The notes under the pieces are model-generated. The model searched no databases. It saw nothing but the letters and a program-made list of their open reading frames with translations, and was not told the origin of the DNA. From contig JANBPK010000944.1 in assembly GCA_027579435.1 (NCBI GenBank), forward strand, positions 1 through 64,000: a stretch of DNA of 64,000 nucleotides. The letters run 5' to 3'. Each line of letters opens with the position of its first letter. The stretch's first letter is position 1. Both the position numbers and the translations under genes were made by a program. This document shows positions 51,405 through 61,654 of this stretch, piece by piece. This DNA is from Candolleomyces eurysporus. Its lineage: Eukaryota > Basidiomycota > Agaricomycetes > Agaricales > Psathyrellaceae.

Positions 51405-51918
51405 ACTGGTATTGTACAACCTTTACAGACGACCAACCGATTCTGATCCTTCGAGTATCAGTGTATCAGCCGGACGGGTACCTCTATCCTCTAATGTTCT
51501 CTTCTTCTTCCCTGTGCTTCTCTTCCATACTTCATCGCAACAATATCCCCAGCAAACGAGTATGATCACCTTCTCCTCCTATTGCCTGACTAGCTGACTT
51601 GTGTGGACTCTCACCGAGGGCGCCTACGATATTCAAGAAATGTCTGCACCCTGGTTAGCCGGGATGTATTGATGAACGATTATGAGAGGAGTCTGTTTCA
51701 GTGTTTAAAGAGGGATGCCGAGGATGAGCCACTTATGTCAAGTGTCTGTTTTATTTCTTACTCGTACATGTTCTTTGTTTCTCTTTCGGGATTTACCGAA
51801 GTGGAGAACCCAAGTTCTCTTTCGAAGATGGAAGGAGAAAGACCATATATAGTATGCGCTCAATTTGCATTTGAATCTGATGGAGAAGGGTTCGATGAAG
51901 CTTGATAAGCGGGATTTG
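51405..51918 (+). pseudogene. Decayed 3' copy of ACH1
   Basis: Plus-strand sequence matches the last three exons of ACH1: LYRRPTDSDPS for VYRRPTKSDPT (51412 on), RAPTIFKKCLHPG (51615-51655), LMNDYERSLFQCLKRDAEDE for [20 protein letters not shown] (51670-51730), and a last-exon remnant HLNLMEKGSMKLDKRD (51868-51915). Frames are broken by stops and indels, and intron-like sequence remains between blocks, so it arose by DNA duplication and not retrotransposition. It is more diverged than the fragment at 21.5 kb and thus older. Confidence 0.7.
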
Positions 51919-52135
51919 AATGTTCTCGAGGTACGTGTGAGGCGTTTGTAGAGGAAGAGAAGAGACAATAAATGTGTGCTGTATCGGCTCAGACAGACAC
52001 CTAATCTGGTTGTTAGTATACATAGAGGAGTATCGCTAGATATTCGACGTCAATGTGCAACTCTGAATGAACCTGGAGTCCACGTCTGGCTCTAATTAGT
52101 ATTCTTCATAGACACGCAAACCTCGAGTCGTACCT

Positions 52136-53455
52136 TTACACCAGCCCGAAGAAATCGAGCGCAACTGCCTCCTGCCCAGAACCGGACTCTGGCAAACCGT
52201 GACCTGCGCCCTGGCCCGAGAATCCCTGGACCTGTCCAGTGCCGTATACTGACTTGGTCCAGTTATTCCTGGGCGTATTCTGCTGAACGCTGGTGGCGGT
52301 CTGCGAAATCCCATGAACGTTCGTCCACTGCTTTATCTCCTCTGCCAAGTTGTTGTAATTCAGCGCTGTATCTGCGGTCCCGTGCCAAAACTGCAACCTA
52401 GGATAGGGACCGGTATATCCTGGGTAAGCCTCCCTAGCCCTATCACCCCACACCTGGGCGGTCTGGTTCTTCCTACCAGCTTGGCAGTCGTCCATGGGGA
52501 ACTGCGGCATGTTGGCGGTGAGACAGCCAAGTGCGCTTCCAGCGAAAGCCGCTCCACCCTTGAAAAGGTCAGGATAGGCACCTGAGAGGACGTTGACCAT
52601 CATAGCTCCGGAAGAGGTACCGACAACGAAAACTTTCTCGGGATCGACGTTCCAGTTGCTAATGGCGTACCGAACGGCATTAGCAATACCAAGGGAGTCA
52701 CTGCCACCGTTGTGAGTGAGAGAGGCACGGGAGGTGATGTCCCAGCAGTTCATGTCGTTGGGAGCCTGGCCGTAAAGAACGACGAAGCCTCGTTGATCGG
52801 CCAGAGCGCGGAATTGTGTGCCGGAGAAGTAGGCCTATGGATGATAATTTATCAAGCTCTGTTCGTAGAAGAGAGGCGTAGGATGTGGTGACATACCTGT
52901 GCAGTGCCACCACAGTAGTGGAGAGCGACGAGGAGAGCAGGGTTGGGACCTTTGACGTTGGTAGGTCTATAAACATTCATACCGATGTTGGTAGGGTTGG
53001 TCCCGAAGTTCCTGAGAGGCGTCATAGTACCAGCTGGGATGCTCATAAGCGGGTTAGAGGACGGAACAGGTCCACTAGTGGAAGTCGTGGTGGGAGTGGG
53101 AGTGGGAACAATCGTTGTTGGGACACTCGGCGTGGTTGTCGTCGGAGCGGCCGTGGTAGATGCCCCACCAGGCTGGCATTGTGAATACCCTAAGCATACG
53201 TGCTATGGCGTCAATATCCATAGATCATGGTGGCTGATATACCCTCTTACAGTCATTCAGCTTCACACAAGTGTAACCAGGATCGCATTGTGTTGAGCCA
53301 GTGTATCCAGTTCCACCGCCTATAGAGGTTGGGTGAGTGATCAGCGCTCGACAGCTCAAGCAAGGATGTCCCTTACATTGGCCGTACGGCGGCACGGCGA
53401 AAGCGGGAATGACGAGTGACAGTGTAGCAAGGGTAATAAGAGTGGGAGAAACCAT
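52136..53455 (-). CDS. Secreted acetylxylan-esterase-like CE1 enzyme with N-terminal CBM1, paralogue
   Basis: Four exons on the minus strand: 53455-53377, 53319-53251, 53189-52897 and 52834-52136, 1140 nt encoding 379 aa. Signal peptide MVSPTLITLATLSLVIPAFA, CBM1 (GQCGGTGYTGSTQCDPGYTC ... WYSQCQ), and a Thr/Pro/Val-rich linker. The catalytic domain has HYCGGTAQ, GTSSGAMM, FWHGTADTALNY and GAGHGLPESG, so the Ser-Asp-His set is complete. Intron positions and phases match the gene at 49491. A TATATAAGG box on the minus strand sits about 45 bp upstream of the ATG (near 53497-53505). Likely role: xylan deacetylation outside the cell. Confidence 0.9.
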
Positions 53456-53749
53456 TCTGTTCGTGTTAATGAGCAGATCTTGAGACTCTAACCTCCTTAT
53501 ATACTGATTTGTTAACCGAGCTCTTCCCGAAGATGATTTCCATTCTCTTCTAAGCTAATTTTGCAGTATGCTTTCGTACAGATCTCCTTCCGACGCTCGC
53601 CAGTTGAATGAAAGCGTTTACAATTCCTGTTTCACGAAACGGCTGACAGCGCTTTGTGGGTCGAGACCGCAAGCGCCAGACAACTTGAATGCATTGGCTA
53701 TAGTAAAGGTCACAGTCGTCCTTCCGTTACGAAGAGCAGTCCGCTAGGA

Positions 53750-54125
53750 CCTGAACTCAACAGCTTCGGTGCCGTAGCATTCTTGTGGCATTTTGTCCGG
53801 AATCTTTTTCTCAGGTGTCAATATCAGAATAGACAAATGCCAGAATCGGCGATTTTCTCCCCTGAGCTTCTCGCCCTCATGTCCGAAAATTGCTCAGGCC
53901 AATCTTATTATTTTGACCCAGGTCTGTCCGTTTTTTCTTCCGGTTGCAAAACAGAATCAACAAAAATGTGCGTAGAAAGTGCCTCAGGCTTTTTCTAGGT
54001 CTCCTTACCACAGTCGCTACGGTACACTTCAAGAATTGCGACCCTATCCCGGAGAATCGATCACAACTTTCCTCGGATACAGATGTACGCACCCATCGGC
54101 ACCGGATTGTCATATGGCTGAAGGG
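53750..54125 (-). repeat. Dispersed repeat, second copy
   Basis: The reverse complement is similar to 29040-29360. On the minus strand it keeps a 78-codon frame (54113-53877) beginning MTIRCRWVRTSVSEESCDRF. Flanks (53456-53749) show nothing further. Confidence 0.55.
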
Positions 54126-55054
54126 ATACCAGTTTCAAGACCGACGAGCTAAGCGAACCATCGATGGAGCTACAAAGAATAAGCTTCAACGCTTCTGAGT
54201 TTGATTCGTTACTGCCTCATTCAAAGGCTCGTCTTCTCAAGACGGAGTAATTCGGTGAAGAAGGAGGGCGGAGCCGTACGGACCGCCAGTGAGAGTTCTC
54301 CTTGATCAGAGGTCACACGAACTAGTTCTNCCCCCGGAGCCATACGGACCGCCGGGAAGAGTTCTACCGTGGACCCGTTCAGTTGCGTGGGGCTGGTATG
54401 CTCTAGGAGAGGTGAAAAAAGGGCAAAGAAAAAGATACCCTATTACACTAACTTTGGATAACACCTTCACAAATGGGTCGTTCGAACACGAATCGATCAT
54501 TCATCCTTCACGAGTCAAAGATACTTTATCGCTCGGGAGATGCTGTATGATCGCGTCTAGCTTCTTCGCGCGATTCTCGAACTTATTCCGAGGTCTCCAA
54601 CTCCAATTTAGACAGTGATTGCGGCATTTCATTGGGAAATTGTAAGGTAGGGCTCACCAATGATATCAGAGATCACGGTGAAAGTAGCGGTAGTAATTTA
54701 TAACGATGTAAATCGAGAGATATGAGCTACATCTGCCCAACGGAGCAAATGGACGATGAATATGACAAGGCTTTGGAGAATAAGAGCGTTGGAAGCCTCA
54801 GGGATGAAGGAACATATAAAAGTCAGGCTCGGCTGTGAGCTGAGAGGGGCACCAGGGCTTAGTACAGAAAAGGCATGGACAAAGCTCTCTGAAAAGTCAG
54901 CGATAGTAGTTTCAGAACCACAACCGTGCTTGGCCTACGGTGATCCACGAAGAAAGTCTTCGTCGTTCAATTCTCGTCTCAATTCTCAACACATTTTTTT
55001 ATCGATGAGAGCGAGAAGCAGGAATGGTTAATCTATTGCTACTCCCAATTTGGA
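54126..55054. other. Intergenic region with a short local duplication
   Basis: A block GGAGCC(G/A)TACGGACCGCC followed by GAGTTCT occurs at about 54271 and 54337, with an N in a C run just before the second copy (54330). No gene recognised. Confidence 0.4.
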
Positions 55055-55470
55055 CTGTTACGCTGGATTGTTCATATTCTTCCTCTTCCAAGCTCTCAAT
55101 TGCATCATTGAAGAGGTGGCAGGTTGTGTCGTAGCACTCGACACTGCCTCCTCGGTATAGTCCACATCTTCATCTCTGTGTGTTGAACAAGTTTCTCTCT
55201 ATTTTCTTTCGAAAGTGGAGCGAGAGGCTCTCATCAACCACGGAAGACAGCGGTTTCATTACCTTGACCAGCGTCTAATAATCTGTGTGGCGACAGTGTC
55301 CACGTCCAGGAAAGCCCTAGATCTATGGGAATCGTGGTCATTTTGTATCAGACGATCGGGGCAAATAGCTTTTGATGTCGTATGTGTGGACAATTCAGAT
55401 GTAGATGTAGAAAAGCGACTCAAGATCGTCCAGATGGTCGTGGATGCTATAGGCTGATGAGTTGAAGGTG
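55055..55470 (-). pseudogene. Relic of a FunK1-type kinase C-terminal part
   Basis: On the minus strand HDHLDDLESLFYIY (about 55445-55400) matches the FunK1 motif of the kinases at 13-28 kb. Further downstream, CHLFNDAIESLEEEE (about 55130-55080) matches their HLFNDAIEGLEE helix. Stops and frameshifts separate the two and no other kinase motif is left. Confidence 0.6.
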
Positions 55471-56509
55471 CTAAAGAATTCCCGCCACCGCAAGGAACAC
55501 CCTTCGTCCCACCTTTTGCGCGGGTCTGCGTTAGCGAGCTCGCGGTTCAAACACACAGAGAAGCCGTGGGGGCTGAGCTTGTGCAGTGATACTTTGGCAT
55601 CGACACGAGGCTCGGCATCACGCACCCTATTTGACTCGGTGATCCATCTCCTCGGCCCGCTGTCAGTGGGCAGTTACCATGTTGTTTGTCAACTATGCTG
55701 ACCAAGGGGACACCAGCGGGGATATATCTCAGAAATACTGGCCCGCTGCAGAAAAAGACAAGATATACTTACTGAGCATCAGGAGGCGAATCATAGGGCG
55801 GATCGACAAGCACTACTAGTCAGTCTAGTCTACGGCCCGGTTATCAAAGACCGTGCCCATCGCGATCGATTTTTTCAATCATAGTATATGTTGCTATTAT
55901 TGTGCCTCGATGAGGCTGGTAGCGATTTATAACCAAGATCAAGGCAGGAAGTATTTGCGCTGCGCGCTGTGGGGCGGAGAGTGGGCCTCCCGGGCCCTGG
56001 AGCCATAGCCTTGAGGGGCTAACAAGAAACAATCAGTCACAACAACACCACTGCGATCATCGCCACCACAATGCGTTCTCTTCTTCCCAATACCAATAGG
56101 ACCTCTTCTCAGTCTTCATTGTCTTCGCTATACGTCAGCAATATACCCTTCATCTCTGGAACAGATTCTGCTAGGGGTAACCGCGGGTCATTGGGAAGAC
56201 ATGATGAAGCAGACCCGGTCATTGTCACTTTGGTGTATGATAACAACGATATGCTGGGCCTCACGTCGTTGAAGGCTTACAGTGAAATGCGAGATTCATT
56301 TGGGCCTCGTATATCGCCGAATGGCTCGTTAACTGGAAGGTGAACAAATCACCCTCTTGGCATGAGGATGCGTCCGACCAATACTAGACGGTCCTAAATT
56401 GAACATGGGAGAACCTTTTAACATATCGCCACGTTCACTGGAAGCATTAGAACGGTGATATATAAAGGACTCGAGAATATCTCTCTGGCTCTGTGCTGTT
56501 CCACTCAGC
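55471..56509. other. Intergenic region; possible 90-codon frame at 56071
   Basis: A 90-codon frame (56071-56343, MRSLLPNTNRTSSQ...) follows a CACCACA context but has no domain, and I cannot tell a gene from chance. A TATATAAAG box at 56458-56466 lies 44 bp before the ATG at 56510 and serves the next gene. Confidence 0.4.
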
Positions 56510-58303
56510 ATGCTGTCGGTGAGAGTCTTTCGTCTTGTGGCTGCGGCCCTTGCTTTTCAATCCTCGCTGGCTCTTATCCGTTTTCCGTGCTCTCAACTCG
56601 TTACCGAACGCTTTGACCCGTAAGCCCGAGTAATTGCTCGAACTTATCACAATCCTTGAACTAACGCCGCTTTGGCACAGTTTAGTAACCCCTGGGGTCG
56701 TTTNCCCCCCATCTTCACCAGATTGTTGGCGGGGTACGTTTCCCGTAAACTTCAGATTGACCAATCACCGACCCTCTCCACTTAGAACGCGTAAGTCAAA
56801 CAAGGCCAAGCTCTTCAGGCTACTGAGCTCACCAAGCTGCTTTTTCACCGTGCAGCTTCAACCTCTCTATGCACCCTGACAATGACCTTCCCGCTCTTTC
56901 GACCTGTACTACTTGTCGATTTGTAGAGGACAAATCCAACTACTGGACCGCTGTCATGTACTTCAAGCATCCAAATGGAAGCTTCATTCGGGTAGGCCCT
57001 TGACTCATTCTAACGGTCACATTTGAAGCGGATCTATCTCCCCTCCGCAGGTTCCTCAAGTTGCCAATCATAACACCGGGCCTGGGTATCAGAATGGCGG
57101 AATGACGGTCTATTACTTCCAACCACGAGCTCCAACGAAGAACCTGAATATCGTCGCTTTCAGAAAGGTTAAGAACTTCACCGTCCTTCCTTGTGCTTGC
57201 CTCACGAATATCAGGGCTTCCGTATGATTGTGGGACATCCTAATCGCAGGGTTAACGACATCAACCCAGATCTGACAGAAGAGAAGGCTACGTCATTCAG
57301 ATGCTTCACTTCCCCCTCTGACTTAGGGTCTGGAACGCCCAGCGCTGGCCCTGAGGATTCCTTCGACCTCCCTAAGAAACCTTGTGCCGGGGGCATCAGA
57401 TCCAATATATTCTTTCCTCAGTATGTATACTCATATGCCTCCTGTGATCGTGTGTCCAAGCCCTCATATGTCTTTACCTCAGGTGCTGGGATGGTGTCAA
57501 TCTAGATAGCGAAGATCACTCGGTCAGCCCTTGGTCCATACTTGAGCTTCAGCCAGTCGCTGATGCTCTCATTAGAGCCATGTAGCACACCCGCGTGGGG
57601 AAAAGTCGCCTGAAGGTCTCCAATTCTTCGGAACAGATTGTCCAGATACGCACCCAGTGCGGCTTCCCTTGCTTTTCCTGGAAATCGTTTGGGACACCCG
57701 ACCATTCAACGATCCGGCTCTCTGGCCACAGGATGGAAGCCAGCCATTCGTATTTAGTATGGGCGATCCGTAAGCTTCGCCCAGCTTGGACATTGCGGAC
57801 TCAAGATTAACTGCATCATAGAACCGGATTTGGGCAGCATGCTGACTACGTCTTTGGCTGGGAGGGCGATTCTCTCCAGCGAGCCATGGCGGTGTGCACC
57901 GGAGGCGACGGCATCCCCACTAACTGCCCTGCCCTCACTGTCCAAGATATGGATAGTATGAACAGGTGCCGCCTCCCAGCTGTCGTTCCTGAAGTGGTTG
58001 AAGAAGCTTGTCAGTGACATTCCGTTCGACCCATAGTCCAAGCTGACCGACGATGCCCTAGATATCGAGAGGCTTCCAGGGTGCAATCCAATCCAAGATG
58101 GTCCTGCATCAGCGACTCTGATTCCAGATTGCGATGCTCCGGCGACGACTACACCAGCACCAGCCACGAGCGTTCCTCCTGCCATTGTCACACCAGCGTG
58201 GACTGTGTGTCACTCAGGCCCAGGCAGCGAGTATTTGGTCCCGAACTGTGACTCGATTCCTGTCACGACCTCCGTTCAAGCCCCAGTCGTGACGCCAGTG
58301 TGA
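56510..58303 (+). CDS. Secreted DUF1996-domain protein
   Basis: Ten exons: 56510-56619, 56681-56733, 56786-56790, 56856-56991, 57051-57167, 57215-57420, 57483-57522, 57576-57769, 57822-58009 and 58062-58303. Dropping the N at 56704 gives 1290 nt, encoding 429 aa. Exon 3 is only 5 nt. Signal peptide MLSVRVFRLVAAALAFQSS. DUF1996 hallmarks: FPCSQLVTERFDPLVTPG, SPHLHQIVGGNAFN, YWTAVMYFKHPNGSF, GFRMIVGHP, IFFPQCWDGVNLDSEDH, CPDTHPVRLP, WPQDGSQPFVFSMGDP and GQHADYVFGWEGDSLQRAM. A Pro/Thr-rich C-terminal tail follows with two Cys pairs. DUF1996 proteins are secreted fungal proteins of unknown activity. A TATATAAAG box lies 44 bp upstream of the ATG. Confidence 0.9.
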
Positions 58304-58806
58304 GCTTGCTGAGAATTCGAAATCGAATGCATGGTTTCATTGGTCAAATCTTATCGTATCTGATATGTTCTTCATCCAATCATACTGCTTTGAAGGCTTC
58401 ACTCTTCCCACATCAGCGAGGATAGAGCTCCTGAGTGACTGTACCCGCGGCCCGGCCGGACTCGACACGGTCCCTTTGCTTGTTTTAGCGCTCGTCACCA
58501 CCCTCCACAACAAATGATGTCAGCAGACGTCGCTATGAGCTCCAGTGCAATCAGCCTGTCCAGTTCGTTCCCTTCCTCCATGACTTACCAGCAGAAACCA
58601 GAGGAGCTTCGGATAGACCTTTCAAGACAGAGACTACTCATGTACGCTCACGATCACTCTATTCGCACTATTGACATGCCTCACTCCCAGCATCACGATT
58701 GATAGCGGCCCAGATGACCCACTTCCACGGTGCGCACATACAGTCTGCGCTTCTTATCTCCCTATTCAACTCTCGGTTTAGCTTTCATCCGAGGCCAAAG
58801 GCTGTG
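58304..58806. other. Upstream region of the metacaspase gene
   Basis: 500 bp with a Ser-rich 62-codon frame (58514-58702). The metacaspase frame is open back to 58699, so an earlier start is possible. No other signal. Confidence 0.4.
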
Positions 58807-61089
58807 ATGGTCATTCCCATTTACCATGACGAAGATGTGGTTCGAGATCCAACGCTGAAAGCCGGCGACCTTCGCAGTCATAGCAAATCACGAGGTACGT
58901 CATTTTTGTCGCTATCTCTGTTCTTCGCTCAACGCAGTCATCCAGATTTCTTGAAGTCCTTGACTCACTCTATCACCCACCGCCCAGGAAACAGGCTCAG
59001 GCGCCGATACTCCTCATATTCCCCTCCACGAAGGGAGCGCGAGTACTCGAGGTCACGGTCTCGAGCTCGATACCCAGAATATCAACGATATCCATATACC
59101 AGCACCGAAGCGTCTTCCTTTGAACCCAACCGTGGACGCTCGCGCTCGAGGCATAGGTTATCTCACTCCTACTATCCGGCCCAGGGTTATGAAGATAGGG
59201 CAAGGCCACCGAACGACCCTTTAGCAATTAACCCTCCGAACTACCAGGTTCAGGCCACCCATCCGACGCACGCCGGGCACACGCCGTATGCCCCACCCTT
59301 GGAGATCTATGGAGGCAATGCGATTGCAGGAAGCGTAGATAGTCGAGCTCGCCCCCCGAACGATCCTTTAGCGCAGAACCCTCCGAATTACCAGATCCAA
59401 GCGACTCAGAGTCATGGAGTAGGCCATGCGCCGCTGTATCCTCCAACAGCGCATGGCCATGGCACGCTTTATCCGCCAACTGCCGTCCATCACTCGACCA
59501 GCGGTGGTCCCGTGGTTCCAACATTCGTTGCTGGTGCTGTTGGACCGATAGTCCCTAACATCATCCAGCATAGTACTTCGGGAACTCAGCATGACGCCTT
59601 ACAGCAAGCTATTCAGGATTATTTGAGGATTCTGCCTACGAATCCTCGGTGGTGCGCGTCGAGGTGTAATGGGAGGAAGAAAGCTGTTTGTGTGAGTCTC
59701 CTTTTGAGCTCATAGCCAGCAGTATATATGATAACTCGCAATGCTACTGCACAATGCCAGATCGGTATCAATTACATTGGACAGAGGAATCCTCTCAAGG
59801 GATGTGCAAACGATGCCAGGGGTGTACGAGATTTTCTGATCCGTGAGTTCTCAACCGAGTTCTGTAACGTCCACTCACATCTTTTTCGGTGTACAGAGAG
59901 ATATGGATTCCATCCGCAGAACGTTCTTCTGCTGACGGATGATGACCGTCGAAATACTTTACCTACGCGTAAAGAGATGTTCAAAGCGTTCATGTGGCTT
60001 GTCCAGGGTGCACAGAAGGACGATTCCCTGTTCTTTCACTGTGGGTACCTTTCGATCATATGATTTTCCGACCTGGGATTGACGGAGATGCTGGGTCAGA
60101 TTCCGGTCATGGAGGTCAATCCGAAGATGCAAGTGGTCGAGAGGCAGATGGCATGGATGAAAGTGGGTCGATCTCTTTTTACTGATTAAAATGGGTGTTC
60201 AAACCATGTTCCTCAGCAATATATCCTGTTGATCATGCGAAGGCGGGAGACATTATTGACGACGAGCTTTATCAAGCTCTTGTTGCAAAATTGCCACCTG
60301 GATGTCGCCTTACGGTACGCTAGATATTGAAACTATGAAAGCCCTCAAAAAGACTCATTCCCCGCCTACTGCTCCTTTCCATCAAGGCGCTATTCGATGT
60401 GAGCCCGGTCCTTGCTGCATCGTCACGTAACGGATGCTCATTGTTTGCCTAAATACAAGTCCTGTCATTCAGGAACCGTACTCGGTAAGTGTTTTGGACT
60501 TGACACTCTGCAAGCGCCGCTAACAACCTATTAAAGATCTGCCATATCTCGTAAGTCAATTCGTGCGCGTATCTTGTGGCAAACAATTCTTATCTGTCTC
60601 GACCATAGCACTCAGCGCACGGTCGCCTGCGAAACATGAAGCATATTTCAAGGCGAGCGCGAGAGCGAGGTGTAGGGCCGGGAGGAGACGTGGTATGTCT
60701 ACTCAAAACATTCGACGAATTAGAGATATTGACGGATGACGGACGTTCAGATTTGCTTCTCTGCATGCAAAGATGACGAAACTGCTGCTGACACCTTCAA
60801 AGGAGGAGTGGCTGTTGGCGCCATGAGTCATGTGGGTCGTGGTCTTGCTACCTTTCTTCTTGGTCAACGTATTTGACACCGACGTTCGCCTACAGGCCTT
60901 GATTCGAACTTTGAAAACCAGTACAAACCAGACCTACGAAGAACTTCTTTCTCATCTCCGAGATATTTTGATACCTCAGTACGATCAGAAGGCCCAGATC
61001 AGCTCCAGTCACCCTTTGGTATGGCGCTTTTATCGTCTCTCTTGGAGTGACTACTCACGTAGATCGTCCTCCGCGCAGAATTTGAATGA
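58807..61089 (+). CDS. Type I metacaspase
   Basis: Thirteen exons: 58807-58894, 58988-59691, 59761-59842, 59897-60040, 60100-60162, 60217-60314, 60387-60398, 60460-60484, 60537-60550, 60609-60692, 60751-60831, 60896-61018 and 61063-61089; 1545 nt encoding 514 aa. The prodomain is disordered and rich in Pro, Tyr, Arg and Ser. It contains two copies of RARPPNDPLAxNPPNYQxQAT. The p20 part follows: CIGINYIGQRNPLKGCANDA, VLLLTDDD, SLFFHYSGHGGQ (catalytic His) and LFDSCHSGT (catalytic Cys). The p10-like part has DVICFSACKDDETAADTFKG. Both catalytic residues are present. Metacaspases are calcium-dependent Arg/Lys-specific proteases active in stress, ageing and cell death. Start chosen at the first ATG giving a compact prodomain; 58699 is possible. 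Confidence 0.9.
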
Positions 61090-61654
61090 GAAGTTTGCGA
61101 TTTAACTCGGGACAAAGCGTCAATGGTCGTGATCAAGCGACAAGCGACACCAACTGTAAATTTTAGCTAGGTATAAAGATAAAACAGGGCGTTCCATGCG
61201 ACTGTAACTCCTGATAAGAGCTGAACCGGACCGTCCAAGCGCCCAATTAGCTATCTCCGTTGTTCACCTTATGAGAAAAACTTCACCTCGAAATGGGTGG
61301 TGTGTCCAAAGCGGACAGTTTGTTGGGAAAGAAGTGAATCCAAATTCTGTACTGACGAGCTGACAGATGACCGAAAGAGGCTGAGGGTGGGATGCCGTCA
61401 GTAGAATTGTTTCTTGAAGTGATCATCAAATGAAATAGATTCAGATGCAGTTATAACCGTAGCTTCCGGGTTTCTTTTGATGCCTGGAGCGTCGAAGTCG
61501 TCCAAGGGCCATATAAGGCCACCGATGAAAGCGTAGTTGATCTCAGCAGAAATTAACAGCTCCCTCGTCCTCAGGGGACTTGAAACTTCGGTGTTATAAA
61601 GCACTTTTGTACACTTGGTGATGGTGAGGTACTACGAGGGCGAGATTATACAGG
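61090..61654. other. Spacer between convergent metacaspase and MFS genes
   Basis: 565 bp between two 3' ends. No gene or repeat recognised. Confidence 0.5.
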
